NCBI GenBank assembly: GCA_964588995.1
Contig: CAZPQM010000010.1
Span: 3,046-67,045 of the forward strand
Length of the DNA stretch: 64,000 nucleotides
Direction of reading: 5' to 3'
From: CAZPQM01 sp964588995
GTDB taxonomy: Bacteria > Pseudomonadota > Alphaproteobacteria > Rickettsiales > UBA8987
In this document: in pieces, positions 7,636 through 15,931 of the stretch
Position numbering within the stretch: the stretch's first letter is position 1
Layout of the letters: each line of letters starts with the position of its first letter
Notes under the pieces: generated by a model
What the model was told of the DNA's origin: nothing
The model's database searches: none
The model's input: only the letters and a program-made list of their open reading frames with translations
Translations under genes and position numbers: made by a program

Positions 7636-7732
7636 TCTTCGATAAGTGAATGTGCTTTTGCCTTGCCGGCTTCAACCTCCTCGATCGACGCAGCTCTGCG
7701 GGTGATCTCATGCATAAATGAGAAAAAGATAC
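7632..7732 (-). pseudogene. yefM: YefM-type antitoxin, C-terminal remnant
   Basis: Directly upstream of the toxin remnant the minus strand encodes MRSPAELRRS and then, after a frame change, SIEEVEAGKAKAHSLIEE followed by TGA. This matches the C-terminal toxin-binding part of YefM/Phd antitoxins (LLRSPxNAxRLxxSIxxxEAG). The stop overlaps the toxin ATG as ATGA, the usual layout of such operons. The DNA-binding N-terminal half is absent: the stop of the DUF882 gene lies immediately beyond, so the 5' part was lost. Confidence 0.65.
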
Positions 7733-8356
7733 TTAAGAGGTCCAGCTGCGGACGCGGCCCGTATCAAGGTGCACAAAGCCCGAGCGGGAATAATATCCAA
7801 CGCCGCCTTCGCCCATATTCAGTGCTACTTTTTTCACATCGCGCAAATCGCGATCCGGCAGACGAATATCGATCGCCTGTCCTTTAGTATGGTAACTGCT
7901 TTTCGCAACACCCTTGCCGCGCGCGCGAAGCATTTCGTTGGTTTTCGGCGAGCGGTAAGCAGAAATAACCTGAAATTCCGATGAACTCCCTACTTGTTCC
8001 TGTACCCGCACGAGCAGCTTCAGCAAATCTGTATCAATTTGAGTCACATCGCCGCTGCGGTGATCGCGCAGCAGGTAGTTGATTTCCCGCAGCGCATCCC
8101 GGTTAAACCGGCCACGCTCATAAAAGCAGACATCGTTCAACCGCTCACCGGTATGCAGGTTATGCAGGCTGAGCACCTGTTCGCGTACAGTGCGGCTACG
8201 ACGCCGGAAAAAGGACGAGAAAGCGTTATCGCTGCTACCCGATAAACTATTAATATTCAATGAAAAAGCGTCCGCAACCTCCGGAAGTAACATTCCGGTT
8301 ACAGCGGCTCCCCCTACAACAGATTTGACAAAATCCCGACGACTGCGATCAGCCAT
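7733..8356 (-). CDS. DUF882 / YcbK-like M15-family peptidase with Tat signal
   Basis: A 207-residue exported protein. The N-terminus carries a twin-arginine signal, SRRDFVKSVVGGAAVTGMLLP. The C-terminal domain (about 75-207) has the DUF882/peptidase M15 pattern: LLVRVQEQVGSSSEFQVISAYRSPKTNEMLR, the zinc-binding segment SYHTKGQAIDIRLPD with His and Asp ligands, and the final FVHLDTGRVRSW with the third ligand His. Such enzymes are predicted or shown to hydrolyse peptidoglycan peptides. It lies 47 bases downstream of the L,D-transpeptidase gene on the same strand, the same pairing as ycbB-ycbK in Escherichia coli, so joint work on the cell wall is likely. The decayed toxin-antitoxin pair follows its stop. 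Confidence 0.85.
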   Translation of the reverse strand: MADRSRRDFVKSVVGGAAVTGMLLPEVADAFSLNINSLSGSSDNAFSSFFRRRSRTVREQVLSLHNLHTGERLNDVCFYERGRFNRDALREINYLLRDHRSGDVTQIDTDLLKLLVRVQEQVGSSSEFQVISAYRSPKTNEMLRARGKGVAKSSYHTKGQAIDIRLPDRDLRDVKKVALNMGEGGVGYYSRSGFVHLDTGRVRSWTS

Positions 8357-8403
8357 ACCAGATCCTCCTCACGCCTCTTTTATTTTTTCAAAGCCGGCAT
8401 CCC

Positions 8404-10185
8404 CTACAAAACCAGCTTGCTTTCGAGAAGACGGTCTTTACCGTATTTGTCTTCTCTATAAATAATTGTACCATCTTTTTGCGCCCATGTCGTCATATAG
8501 ATCATATAGAGCGGAATAGGCTTCGTATTTGTTCTTACACTAACCGGATTGCCTTTGTCACTCGATTTTTCGCCGTAATAAAACTCGTTTACTTTTTCCG
8601 GGGTAAACTCCTCGTTTCCCTGCAATAAGAGATTGGCCAGCTTATCCGGCTCTTTAATACGCACGCAGCCCGAACTGAAATTACGCGCATCCGATGCAAA
8701 TAGATGTTCTTGCGGGGTTCCATGCATATAAATGACCCCCCCGCCCACCAGATTAAACCGGATTTTACCCAGTGCATTGCTGATACCGGGCTTCTGCCGG
8801 ATGATGTAAGGTAAGTTCTGTTTATTATATTTCGTTAGCGACGCCCAGTCGACACCTTCGGCGCGTACCAGCTTCCCGTCCTGATAGTGCAGCAGTTTGA
8901 ACCCTTCCTGTTCTGCCAGTTCGGGATTTTTCGCCATACGGGGAATTATATAATCAACGGCGATACGCTGCGTCGCAGTCCAGTGCGGGTTGAATGACAC
9001 TTCGTTGATCTCAGAAATCATAGTGGGTGTGGGATGCGCCGGTTTACCGACGATAATCGGCATGGAAAACAGCTCTTCATTGCGCTCGATCGCATAGAGC
9101 CAATAGGTCGGAATATTGACGATAATGAATTTTTCACCGAAATCTTCCGGCAACCAGCGCCAGCGTTCCATATTCAGCTTTACTTTACGAATTCGCTCCA
9201 GCACCGGCACGTTCAGACTCTCAATGGTTTTCGGGCCGACAATGCCATCATCATCCAGTTGATGCGCATATTGAAAGCGCCGCAGCGCTTCGACCATAGT
9301 TTGGTCATAAAAATGACGCTGTTGCTTGCGGTTGGTTTCATAGATTGTATTAAATTCCGGGCTATCTGCGCTGAGCCAGCCGCCCTCCACCAGCCGCTTC
9401 CGCAATAAGGGCACCCGCGGATCATCCATTTGCGGATAGAGCGTTTTGCCTTCCGGAATGAAGGTAAGTCCGCCATAGCCGTGAATATCAATCAGCTTTT
9501 TTAGCCCCTTGCGGAGCAAATGATATTGGTCGTGACGGGGGCCGAGCTTATCCAGCTCACCGATTGCGTTGCGGGATTTTAGAGCGCGTGACAAAATGGC
9601 CACTTCGTCCACCGCGCGCGTTGTATAAATATTATCTGCTCCGACCGTTTCCGGATCGTACCGTCCGGTCATCACATGGTGGATAAAGTTAAGCACCATC
9701 TGGCTGATATACAGATCAGTCGCTGCCGGTTGCTGCATGAGCTCGATACGCGCTCGGATAATGCCAAGGTTATAATCGAGTGGATTCAGGCCGTGCAGTT
9801 CGGCCGCCGTGAGAAAAGTAATCAGCTCTTCTGCCAGCGGTGTGGCTTTACCGTTGGTTTTAAGCCAGATAGGCCGGTAACCGCGCGTAGAATAGAGTTT
9901 GGTCAGTTCCTGCTGTTGTAGTTCGATGCCACTTACAATAAGAGGCGCTTCATCCTGCAAAAGCTGTTGAAGCGGGGCAGCGCCAATAACGGTCGGCGGC
10001 CCAAAGGCTATAGCATCTTCTGCTTGATGCGGGGACACCTCAGTATATTCCTCTTCCGTGGTGTCCGTATTCTCAGCAGCCGTTTCCTGAGTAGAAGCAT
10101 CCGCATCCGTCGCTTCGGCGTGTGCAGAAAAGGGAAGCGTGACACCAAAGAGCAGCGCTAGCAATGCAACAATCGTTATTTTCAT
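8404..10185 (-). CDS. YcbB-like L,D-transpeptidase
   Basis: A 593-residue exported protein that forms 3-3 cross-links in peptidoglycan. A signal peptide (MKITIVALLALLFGVTLPF, then SAHA) starts it. An acidic linker, a scaffold domain, and a peptidoglycan-binding domain (RRFQYAHQLDDDGIVGPKTI, near residue 310) follow. The YkuD catalytic domain spans about 355-550, with IYMHGTPQEHLF and the active-site SSGCVRIKEP holding the nucleophilic Cys. The order and length match the YcbB (LdtD) type rather than the small ErfK type. The DUF882 gene downstream and the AmpG permease nearby point to cell-wall remodelling. The start region lies back to back with the DUF2339 gene, with about 120 bases between the preferred starts. 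Confidence 0.9.
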   Translation of the reverse strand: MKITIVALLALLFGVTLPFSAHAEATDADASTQETAAENTDTTEEEYTEVSPHQAEDAIAFGPPTVIGAAPLQQLLQDEAPLIVSGIELQQQELTKLYSTRGYRPIWLKTNGKATPLAEELITFLTAAELHGLNPLDYNLGIIRARIELMQQPAATDLYISQMVLNFIHHVMTGRYDPETVGADNIYTTRAVDEVAILSRALKSRNAIGELDKLGPRHDQYHLLRKGLKKLIDIHGYGGLTFIPEGKTLYPQMDDPRVPLLRKRLVEGGWLSADSPEFNTIYETNRKQQRHFYDQTMVEALRRFQYAHQLDDDGIVGPKTIESLNVPVLERIRKVKLNMERWRWLPEDFGEKFIIVNIPTYWLYAIERNEELFSMPIIVGKPAHPTPTMISEINEVSFNPHWTATQRIAVDYIIPRMAKNPELAEQEGFKLLHYQDGKLVRAEGVDWASLTKYNKQNLPYIIRQKPGISNALGKIRFNLVGGGVIYMHGTPQEHLFASDARNFSSGCVRIKEPDKLANLLLQGNEEFTPEKVNEFYYGEKSSDKGNPVSVRTNTKPIPLYMIYMTTWAQKDGTIIYREDKYGKDRLLESKLVL

Positions 10186-10305
10186 GCTTCGAGTTTAACC
10201 ATGGTTGGGCTGTATTGGCAACGATTTGTGAATAAGCAGCGCATACGGCATAGAGTTCATTACCATCTCATTGCCGGGTTACCAACTATTTGGCAGTATT
10301 ATTTC

Positions 10306-12966
10306 ATGCAAGGGTTATTTATTTTATTTGCGCTGTTTGCCGCTATTTCCGCTCTGATAATGCCCTGGGTGGCGCTTGCGCGCATCAACCGGCTGGAAGA
10401 TGAGCTGATCAAACTCCGCAAAATACTTGGTGCATTAACCAGAGGCGAGACACGCTCCGCACCGACAGCCGCAACCACGGCAAGCGTAACGGAGCCGTCT
10501 ATTTCAGCTAAACCAACGCCTACCGAAAGCAAGCCGGTAGCCCCTGAACCGCCTGCGGATAGCACCCCTCAGCGTGCCGAGCCGGAGCCGGATACGCCCA
10601 AACCTTCTTTTGAAGAACGGTTCGGGGCGCGGATGCCGGTCTGGATTGGCGGGATAGCCCTAGCCCTCGGCGGGCTGTACCTCGTGAAATACTCCATTGA
10701 CGCCGGCTGGTTGAGCCCAATGAACCGGGTGATTCTGGGATTACTGCTTGGGCTTGGCCTGCAATGGGGTGCAGCGCAGTGCCGCAAACGTCCGGATATG
10801 GCGAACGGTCGGCGCATAGGTCAGGCGCTTGCGGGGGCGGGCATTGTCGTGCTCTATGTCGCCATCTTTGCCGCTGCTTCGCTCTACAGCCTGATTGCGC
10901 CGTGGCTTGGGTTTCTGGGTATGGGTGTCGTTACGGCAGCCGCGCTCGTCCAGAGCCTCAAATTCGGTGCTCCGATAGCGCTGATCGGTTTGCTGGGTGG
11001 TTTTCTCACCCCGGCGCTCATCAGCAGCAACCAGCCGGATGTCATGATGCTCCTGCTGTATGTGTATATCGTCTTTTCCGGGCTGATGGTGGTGATCCGC
11101 AAAGAACGCTGGTGGATGCTCTCGCTCCCGACGATGCTCGGAGCGTTTGCGTGGGTTGCCCTTTGGCTCGGCACCAGCTTTACACCGGATGATACGATCT
11201 GGCTCGGGCTGTTCCTCGTTGCCGTCAGTGCAACAACGGTGATTACCAGCCACCGGGAATTTATTGAAGGTGAAAAGGCGGTCACGCTAAAGGGCCATCT
11301 GCGCCCCACCGCGATCCTGAATTATATCAGCCTTGCCACCGCCCTGCTTTTTACCGGGATCCTTGCCGCGGAAGGCGGCTTCGGCATGATGCAGTGGGTC
11401 TTATTCCTGATCTTATCGCTCGGCGCGGTCGGGCTGGCCTGGTTTGACGACCGGCATTACGGCTTTGCCCCCTGGGCAGCAATGGCGGTCAATCTCATCA
11501 TGCTATTTGTCTGGGAGCCGCATGATGCGAACATCGCCCGCTGGGGCTTCTATGCCGTCCTCTTCGGCGCGCTCTTTGCCGGGCTAGGCTATCGCCTGAT
11601 GTGGAAAGCACGGCTACCGCTGCTCTGGGCCGGTTTGTGCGGATTCGCGCTGATAGGCTATTACCTGCTCGCCGCCTATCGGTTGTATGATGTCGAAACC
11701 ATCGGCAATATCTACCTGTTCTGGGGTTGGGTAGGGCTCGCACTCGCCGCCTTTGCCGCCTATACGGTTACGACGCTGCAACGCGCCATGCGCCCCGGCA
11801 AGACGCAGGATTACTGCATTGCCCTGTTTGCGCTGGTTTGTACGGCACTTCTGACCCTCGCTCTCGCGCTGGAGATGCGCTACGAATTCCTCTCGCTCGC
11901 CGTTGCGCTGGAGATGCTCGCCGTCATGTGGATCTATCACCGCCTGCTGCTGCCGGGCCTGCCGCATATTGCGATTGCGCTTGCAGTGGTGTTCGGTTTT
12001 CTCCTCCTGCCGCAATGGCTGCTTGCAGGCCAGCTTGCGCTGAAAGGGTTGTTTGATCAAACGGTGCGTCTTCCGGTGGATCTGCCGGTGATGCAATGGC
12101 CGCTCGTGCAGCTCGCGATCCCGGCTGGCTGTTTTATCGCGACCGCGCGCCTGTTCGAGCGGCATCGCCTGATCCCGCGTTTTATGAAAGTGGCGGATAT
12201 CATCGCAATCGTGCTGCTTACGCTTGCGGGCTATTACCTGATGCGGACATTCTTCCTGACAGGGAATGCGGACCCGCTTTATTTCAAGCCGAGTTTCTGG
12301 CAGCGTGGACTGGTCACGACTGGCTGTTTTCTCGCCGGGTTACTCTGCGTGTGGATTGCGCAAAAACGGCAGGCCTCGCATATCGGCGTGACCGGTATGG
12401 TGCTTTGCGCTGTTGCGCTGTTCCGGGTGGTGTATTTTGATATCGTTATTTCCAACCCACTTATCATCTGGCACCAGATACACGGCGTACCCCTCTTCAA
12501 CACGCTCACGCTGGTTTACATGGTGCCCTTTGCGCTGACGCTGCTGCTCGAGCGGATGATAAATCTCGAGCATTTCCCGAAATGGCATAAGGCGCTGCAC
12601 ATTGCACAGTTTCTGATATTGTTTGCGTTTATTACCCTTTCGGTGCGGCAGGTATTTGATGATAATAATGTGCTCGCACACCAACCGGGTCAGGCTAGCA
12701 ATTTGGAAATGTACAGCTATTCCGTCGTCTGGCTGTTATTTGGTATTGGGCTCTTATTTGCAGGGATTTACAAGCAAAGCCGCTCTATCCGCTATGCTTC
12801 GATGGGTGTCATGCTGCTCGCAATCGGTAAGGTGTTCCTGTATGACGCGAGCGAGCTGGAGGGGCTGCTCCGCGTCGCCTCCTTCCTTGGGCTGGGCGCA
12901 AGCCTCATTGGCCTCAGCTGGGTCTATTCCAAATATGTATTGGTAAGCCATGCAAAGGCTGATTAA
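10306..12966 (+). CDS. DUF2339 multi-spanning membrane protein
   Basis: An 886-residue protein matching the DUF2339 family, large polytopic membrane proteins of unknown function. The start at 10306 (MQGLFILFALFAAISALIMP) begins with a membrane anchor and is preferred over the ATG at 10201, whose extra 35 residues are unlike the family. After the anchor come a short coiled piece (ARINRLEDELIKLRK), a Pro/Ala-rich linker, and the family core beginning ERFGARMPVWIGGIALALGGLYLVKYSIDAGWLSP. More than twenty hydrophobic segments follow, ending in a short cytoplasmic tail. It is divergent from the YcbB gene, and its 3' end overlaps dgkA by 17 bases, which suggests cotranscription with an envelope lipid enzyme. 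Confidence 0.85.
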   Translation: MQGLFILFALFAAISALIMPWVALARINRLEDELIKLRKILGALTRGETRSAPTAATTASVTEPSISAKPTPTESKPVAPEPPADSTPQRAEPEPDTPKPSFEERFGARMPVWIGGIALALGGLYLVKYSIDAGWLSPMNRVILGLLLGLGLQWGAAQCRKRPDMANGRRIGQALAGAGIVVLYVAIFAAASLYSLIAPWLGFLGMGVVTAAALVQSLKFGAPIALIGLLGGFLTPALISSNQPDVMMLLLYVYIVFSGLMVVIRKERWWMLSLPTMLGAFAWVALWLGTSFTPDDTIWLGLFLVAVSATTVITSHREFIEGEKAVTLKGHLRPTAILNYISLATALLFTGILAAEGGFGMMQWVLFLILSLGAVGLAWFDDRHYGFAPWAAMAVNLIMLFVWEPHDANIARWGFYAVLFGALFAGLGYRLMWKARLPLLWAGLCGFALIGYYLLAAYRLYDVETIGNIYLFWGWVGLALAAFAAYTVTTLQRAMRPGKTQDYCIALFALVCTALLTLALALEMRYEFLSLAVALEMLAVMWIYHRLLLPGLPHIAIALAVVFGFLLLPQWLLAGQLALKGLFDQTVRLPVDLPVMQWPLVQLAIPAGCFIATARLFERHRLIPRFMKVADIIAIVLLTLAGYYLMRTFFLTGNADPLYFKPSFWQRGLVTTGCFLAGLLCVWIAQKRQASHIGVTGMVLCAVALFRVVYFDIVISNPLIIWHQIHGVPLFNTLTLVYMVPFALTLLLERMINLEHFPKWHKALHIAQFLILFAFITLSVRQVFDDNNVLAHQPGQASNLEMYSYSVVWLLFGIGLLFAGIYKQSRSIRYASMGVMLLAIGKVFLYDASELEGLLRVASFLGLGASLIGLSWVYSKYVLVSHAKAD

Positions 12967-13288
12967 GGCCTTCGGCTACTCGTGCAGCGGGCTGATGCGG
13001 TGCTACCGTGAAGATCCCGCGTTCCAGCAGGAGATATGGCTTGCCGCCGTCTTAATTCCGCTGGGGCTTTGGATAGGCGAGAGCTGGCTCGAAAAAGCAG
13101 TCCTAATCGGCTGCGTGCTGCTCGTAATCGCCATTGAACTGCTTAACAGTGCGATAGAATCGCTGGCTGACTTAGTAAGCCCGGAATTTCATCCGCTGGT
13201 GCAAAAAGCCAAAGATGCCGGTAGTGCTGCCGTACTCATCAGCCTGCTTTCGCTATTGGCGTTCTGGGTGCTGGCGTTGGTTGCCTGA
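12950..13288 (+). CDS. dgkA: Diacylglycerol kinase
   Basis: A 112-residue integral membrane kinase with three helices, the normal size for bacterial DgkA. It phosphorylates diacylglycerol to phosphatidic acid, recycling the lipid left over from periplasmic glucan or LPS modification. The family signature is IELLNSAIESLADLVS (residues about 62-77), with the catalytic Glu and Asn, followed by KAKDAGSAAVLISL. It starts within the last codons of the DUF2339 gene, and ends four bases before the convergent secB stop. Confidence 0.93.
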   Translation: MQRLIKAFGYSCSGLMRCYREDPAFQQEIWLAAVLIPLGLWIGESWLEKAVLIGCVLLVIAIELLNSAIESLADLVSPEFHPLVQKAKDAGSAAVLISLLSLLAFWVLALVA

Positions 13289-13292
13289 ATCC

Positions 13293-13781
13293 TTAAGCGG
13301 CCTGCTGCTGACGCTGTGCATAGAGGCGGCCGAAATCAATCGGGTCCAGCATCAATGGCGGGAAGCCACCGTCACGCGTCGTATCGGCAATCACACGGCG
13401 GGCAAACGGGAAGAGCAGGCTCGGGCAGAAGACGAGCAGTGCCGGCTCTTTTTCTTCATCGGCAATACCTTTGACCGTAAACAGGCCCGCATAGGTGAGC
13501 TCACAGACAAACACATCATCGGACTTATCTTCTCCGCGCGTCGCCTTACAGGTTAGTGTCAGGCTGACTTCGTACACGTCTTCGCCTGCCGTACCGGCTT
13601 TCACGTCAACAGAAATATCGATATTCGGGCGATCGGCATTGCCCATCAAGCTACCGGGTGCCTTGGGATTTTCGAAGGACAGGTCTTTGACATACTGCGC
13701 GTTAACGGCGATCTGGCGTTGCTCCTGCGCTTCACCTTGTTGTGCGTTTCCAGGCGCTGCATCGTTCTTCTCTTCAGCCAT
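13293..13781 (-). CDS. secB: Protein-export chaperone SecB
   Basis: A 162-residue SecB, the tetrameric cytoplasmic chaperone that holds preproteins unfolded and passes them to SecA. The core starts with NAQYVKDLSFENPKAP and continues with PNIDISVDVKAGTAGEDVYEVSLTLTCKA, VFVCELTYAGLFTVKG and LLFPFARRVIADTTRDGGFPPLMLDPIDF, all typical. The acidic, Gln-rich N-terminal tail is common in alphaproteobacterial members. The gene stands alone between the convergent dgkA and the upstream gloB, both of which are unrelated to it. Confidence 0.95.
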   Translation of the reverse strand: MAEEKNDAAPGNAQQGEAQEQRQIAVNAQYVKDLSFENPKAPGSLMGNADRPNIDISVDVKAGTAGEDVYEVSLTLTCKATRGEDKSDDVFVCELTYAGLFTVKGIADEEKEPALLVFCPSLLFPFARRVIADTTRDGGFPPLMLDPIDFGRLYAQRQQQAA

Positions 13782-13861
13782 AATGACGTTCCTTCTTTTG
13801 AGTGTGATATTATCTAACTGCGTTCTTTATAACAATTACGTGGTTTATGGCAAGCAAGGAT

Positions 13862-14644
13862 TTAGAACGCATCTTTTCTGGCGCGCAATTCGGCGAAGAC
13901 GGCCTCATCGGAAGCACTCTTAAGCCCTAGTCTTTCCCTGATTTCCGGGCTATCGGTCCGCAAAAACGGATTTGTTTGCTTCTCCTGCCCGATTGTAGTC
14001 GGCTGGCTGGGTTTGCCATCAGCTCGTAAAGCGCCTATCTCAGCCTTTCGCAGTTGCAGGGCCTGATTCTCCGGTTCAACGGTTACGGCAAAAGCGGCGT
14101 TGGTTTCAGCATACTCATGCCCGGTATAAATTGCCGTATCGTCGGGTAATGAAGCAAGCTTTCGCAGCGAATGCAGAAATTGCGGCGGGTTGCCTTCAAA
14201 CATACGGCCACATCCCATCGCAAAGAGTGTATCACCGACAAAAGCTACCTTCTCCGTTTTCGCGTAATAGCTGATACCGCCTGTCGTATGGCCGGGATTA
14301 TGAATAATGGCAAAGGTTGTGCCGCAGACCGAGTAGCTGTCACCTTCTTCCAGTGCCGTATCGATTGCGGGGATACGCTCCGCATCATAAGCCGAACCCA
14401 CAATCTCACAGCCATAGCGTTTTTTGAGTCCTTTGACACCGTTGGTGTGATCCCAATGATGATGGGTCGTGAGGATGTGCGTGGGGCTAAGGTCATGTTC
14501 CTGCATGTAGTCAAACACCGGCTCGGCAATGCCCGGATCCACCACAGCCACGTCATCCGAATCCGCATCCGTCAGTACATAGATATAATTATCCAACAAC
14601 TGCGGATAGCGGTCTTTCAGCACAGGAATGATGTCAATTTGCAT
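13862..14644 (-). CDS. gloB: Hydroxyacylglutathione hydrolase (glyoxalase II)
   Basis: A 260-residue metallo-beta-lactamase-fold enzyme hydrolysing S-lactoylglutathione to lactate and glutathione, the second step of methylglyoxal detoxification. The metal-binding motif is THHHWDHTNG near residue 60; further ligands appear in NPGHTTGGISYY, AFVGDTLFAMGCGRMFEG and YTGHEYAETNAAF. The C-terminal domain with NPFLRTDSPEIRERLG is the glutathione-binding helical part. Its length and domain order are those of normal GloB. The start at 14644 (MQIDIIPVL) is opposite the chorismate mutase start, with about 70 bases of shared upstream DNA. Confidence 0.93.
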   Translation of the reverse strand: MQIDIIPVLKDRYPQLLDNYIYVLTDADSDDVAVVDPGIAEPVFDYMQEHDLSPTHILTTHHHWDHTNGVKGLKKRYGCEIVGSAYDAERIPAIDTALEEGDSYSVCGTTFAIIHNPGHTTGGISYYAKTEKVAFVGDTLFAMGCGRMFEGNPPQFLHSLRKLASLPDDTAIYTGHEYAETNAAFAVTVEPENQALQLRKAEIGALRADGKPSQPTTIGQEKQTNPFLRTDSPEIRERLGLKSASDEAVFAELRARKDAF

Positions 14645-14713
14645 AAAATTCCAACATTAGGTTGACGGTTTAACCTATGATATAATACATCAGCAGAGGA
14701 GTAGAGGAAAGAC

Positions 14714-15640
14714 ATGGGTGCGACAAAAAAAGCGACGGCAAAAGTGGGTAATCAGATCATGACCGATAACGAGTTGGACTCATTACGCAATTCGATCGAT
14801 AAAATTGATGACCGTTTGATTAAGCTACTAACCGAACGCAACAATGTCGTAAAGCAGGTCGGTAATCTAAAAGCGCGGCGCGGTGATGGGCATTCCATTA
14901 TCCGCCCCGGACGTGAAGCCGATATGATCCGCCGCATTGTGGAAAAAGGCGGTGCGGGTTTTTCCTCAGCAGCACTTGCACTCATGTGGCGGCTGATTAT
15001 TTCCAGCGCGATCAATATTGAAGAGGACCCGAAAATCAGCACCTATTCTTTACCGAATAATCGGGAGGCCTACTGGCTCGCACGGGAATATTTTGGTGCG
15101 TTCACCCCGATGGAAGAGCATCCTACCACCGCAGAGGTGCTTTCTGATATTCTTCGGCGTAAGGCAACAGTTGGTGTCGTGCCCCTCAAAGATGAGGGAA
15201 ATTCGCAGCCTTGGTGGAGCCGCATTTCCTCCGAGAAAAAGCCGCCGCATGTGTTTGCAAAATTGCCTTTTGTGCAGATGGCGTCCAGTGATAAGCCTGT
15301 GCTGGTCGCACTTGGTTATGTCATTCCCGAACCCACGGCGGAAGATGAGAGTTTATGGGTACTTAAAGCACCAGAAACAGTGATCTTCAGCTGGCTCGAA
15401 CCCTTGCTGAAAAAAGCGGGCATTGCCTTTAAGACTGAGGCCAATTGCCGGGTATTGCAAGTCACCACCTACCAGCACTACCTGATTAAAATGGAGGGTT
15501 TTGTAGATCAAAACGATAAGCGCATCAAGGACTTCTTCGAAGAGGCCAATAAGGAGTTTGGCACCGAAACGGCTTCGATTGAAATGGATTTCCTTGGCAG
15601 TTACGCCACCCCCATTTGCTTTGATATGGGAGCGGTGTAG
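14714..15640 (+). CDS. Chorismate mutase with prephenate dehydratase-like domain
   Basis: A 308-residue protein. Residues about 18-105 form an AroQ-type chorismate mutase: LDSLRNSIDKIDDRLIKLLTER, then VGNLKARRG and a helix with READMIRRIVEKG. The rest resembles the periplasmic-binding-like prephenate dehydratase fold (AREYFGAFTPMEEHPTTAEV, KATVGVVPLKDEGNSQPWW) but lacks the usual N-terminal glycine-rich start and shows no clear TxP catalytic motif or ACT domain with the allosteric ESRP. Conversion of chorismate to prephenate is therefore well supported, dehydration is not. GAGGAAAG before the ATG supports the start. hisC follows on the same strand after a repeat-rich gap, a common grouping for aromatic amino acid synthesis. 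Confidence 0.75.
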   Translation: MGATKKATAKVGNQIMTDNELDSLRNSIDKIDDRLIKLLTERNNVVKQVGNLKARRGDGHSIIRPGREADMIRRIVEKGGAGFSSAALALMWRLIISSAINIEEDPKISTYSLPNNREAYWLAREYFGAFTPMEEHPTTAEVLSDILRRKATVGVVPLKDEGNSQPWWSRISSEKKPPHVFAKLPFVQMASSDKPVLVALGYVIPEPTAEDESLWVLKAPETVIFSWLEPLLKKAGIAFKTEANCRVLQVTTYQHYLIKMEGFVDQNDKRIKDFFEEANKEFGTETASIEMDFLGSYATPICFDMGAV

Positions 15641-15659
15641 GTTAGTTGGGGTTTGGACT

Positions 15660-15825
15660 CTGGCCCTACGTCATTCCTGTTTTACCCCGTCATCACAAGG
15701 AGGGTGTTTGCCCGACGCGGTGATCTCAGGCCATATGTCTGTCATTACAAGCCGAATGCGACGTAATGTCATTATGGGTTCCCCTGCACGAGATTGCTTC
15801 GTCGTTTCACTCCTCGCAATGACGC
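15660..15825. repeat. Intergenic repeat cluster
   Basis: The gap between the chorismate mutase and hisC genes (291 bases) holds several repeat pieces. CGTCATTCCTG and ACAAGGAGGGTG are partial; the clearest is GAGATTGCTTCGTCGTTTC followed by ACTCCTCGCAATGACG (15797-15830), the same family as the copy at 3220-3255. No coding region or RNA gene is recognised. Confidence 0.45.
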
Positions 15826-15931
15826 AACCACCCGCTAATCACCATCTGGTCACAACCCTCACACCCCTCTTTCCTTCTGCGCATAATTTGGTATAACCAT
15901 CTCCTACAGTAAATGGTAAAAGGATTAGACC

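Noticed and set aside
7317..7649. Plus-strand 110-residue frame between the SDR and DUF882 genes
   Set aside because: The stretch is fully explained by the minus-strand YefM/YoeB remnants.
10201..10305. Extended N-terminus of the DUF2339 protein
   Set aside because: The extra 35 residues are basic and unlike the family, which starts with the membrane anchor at 10306.
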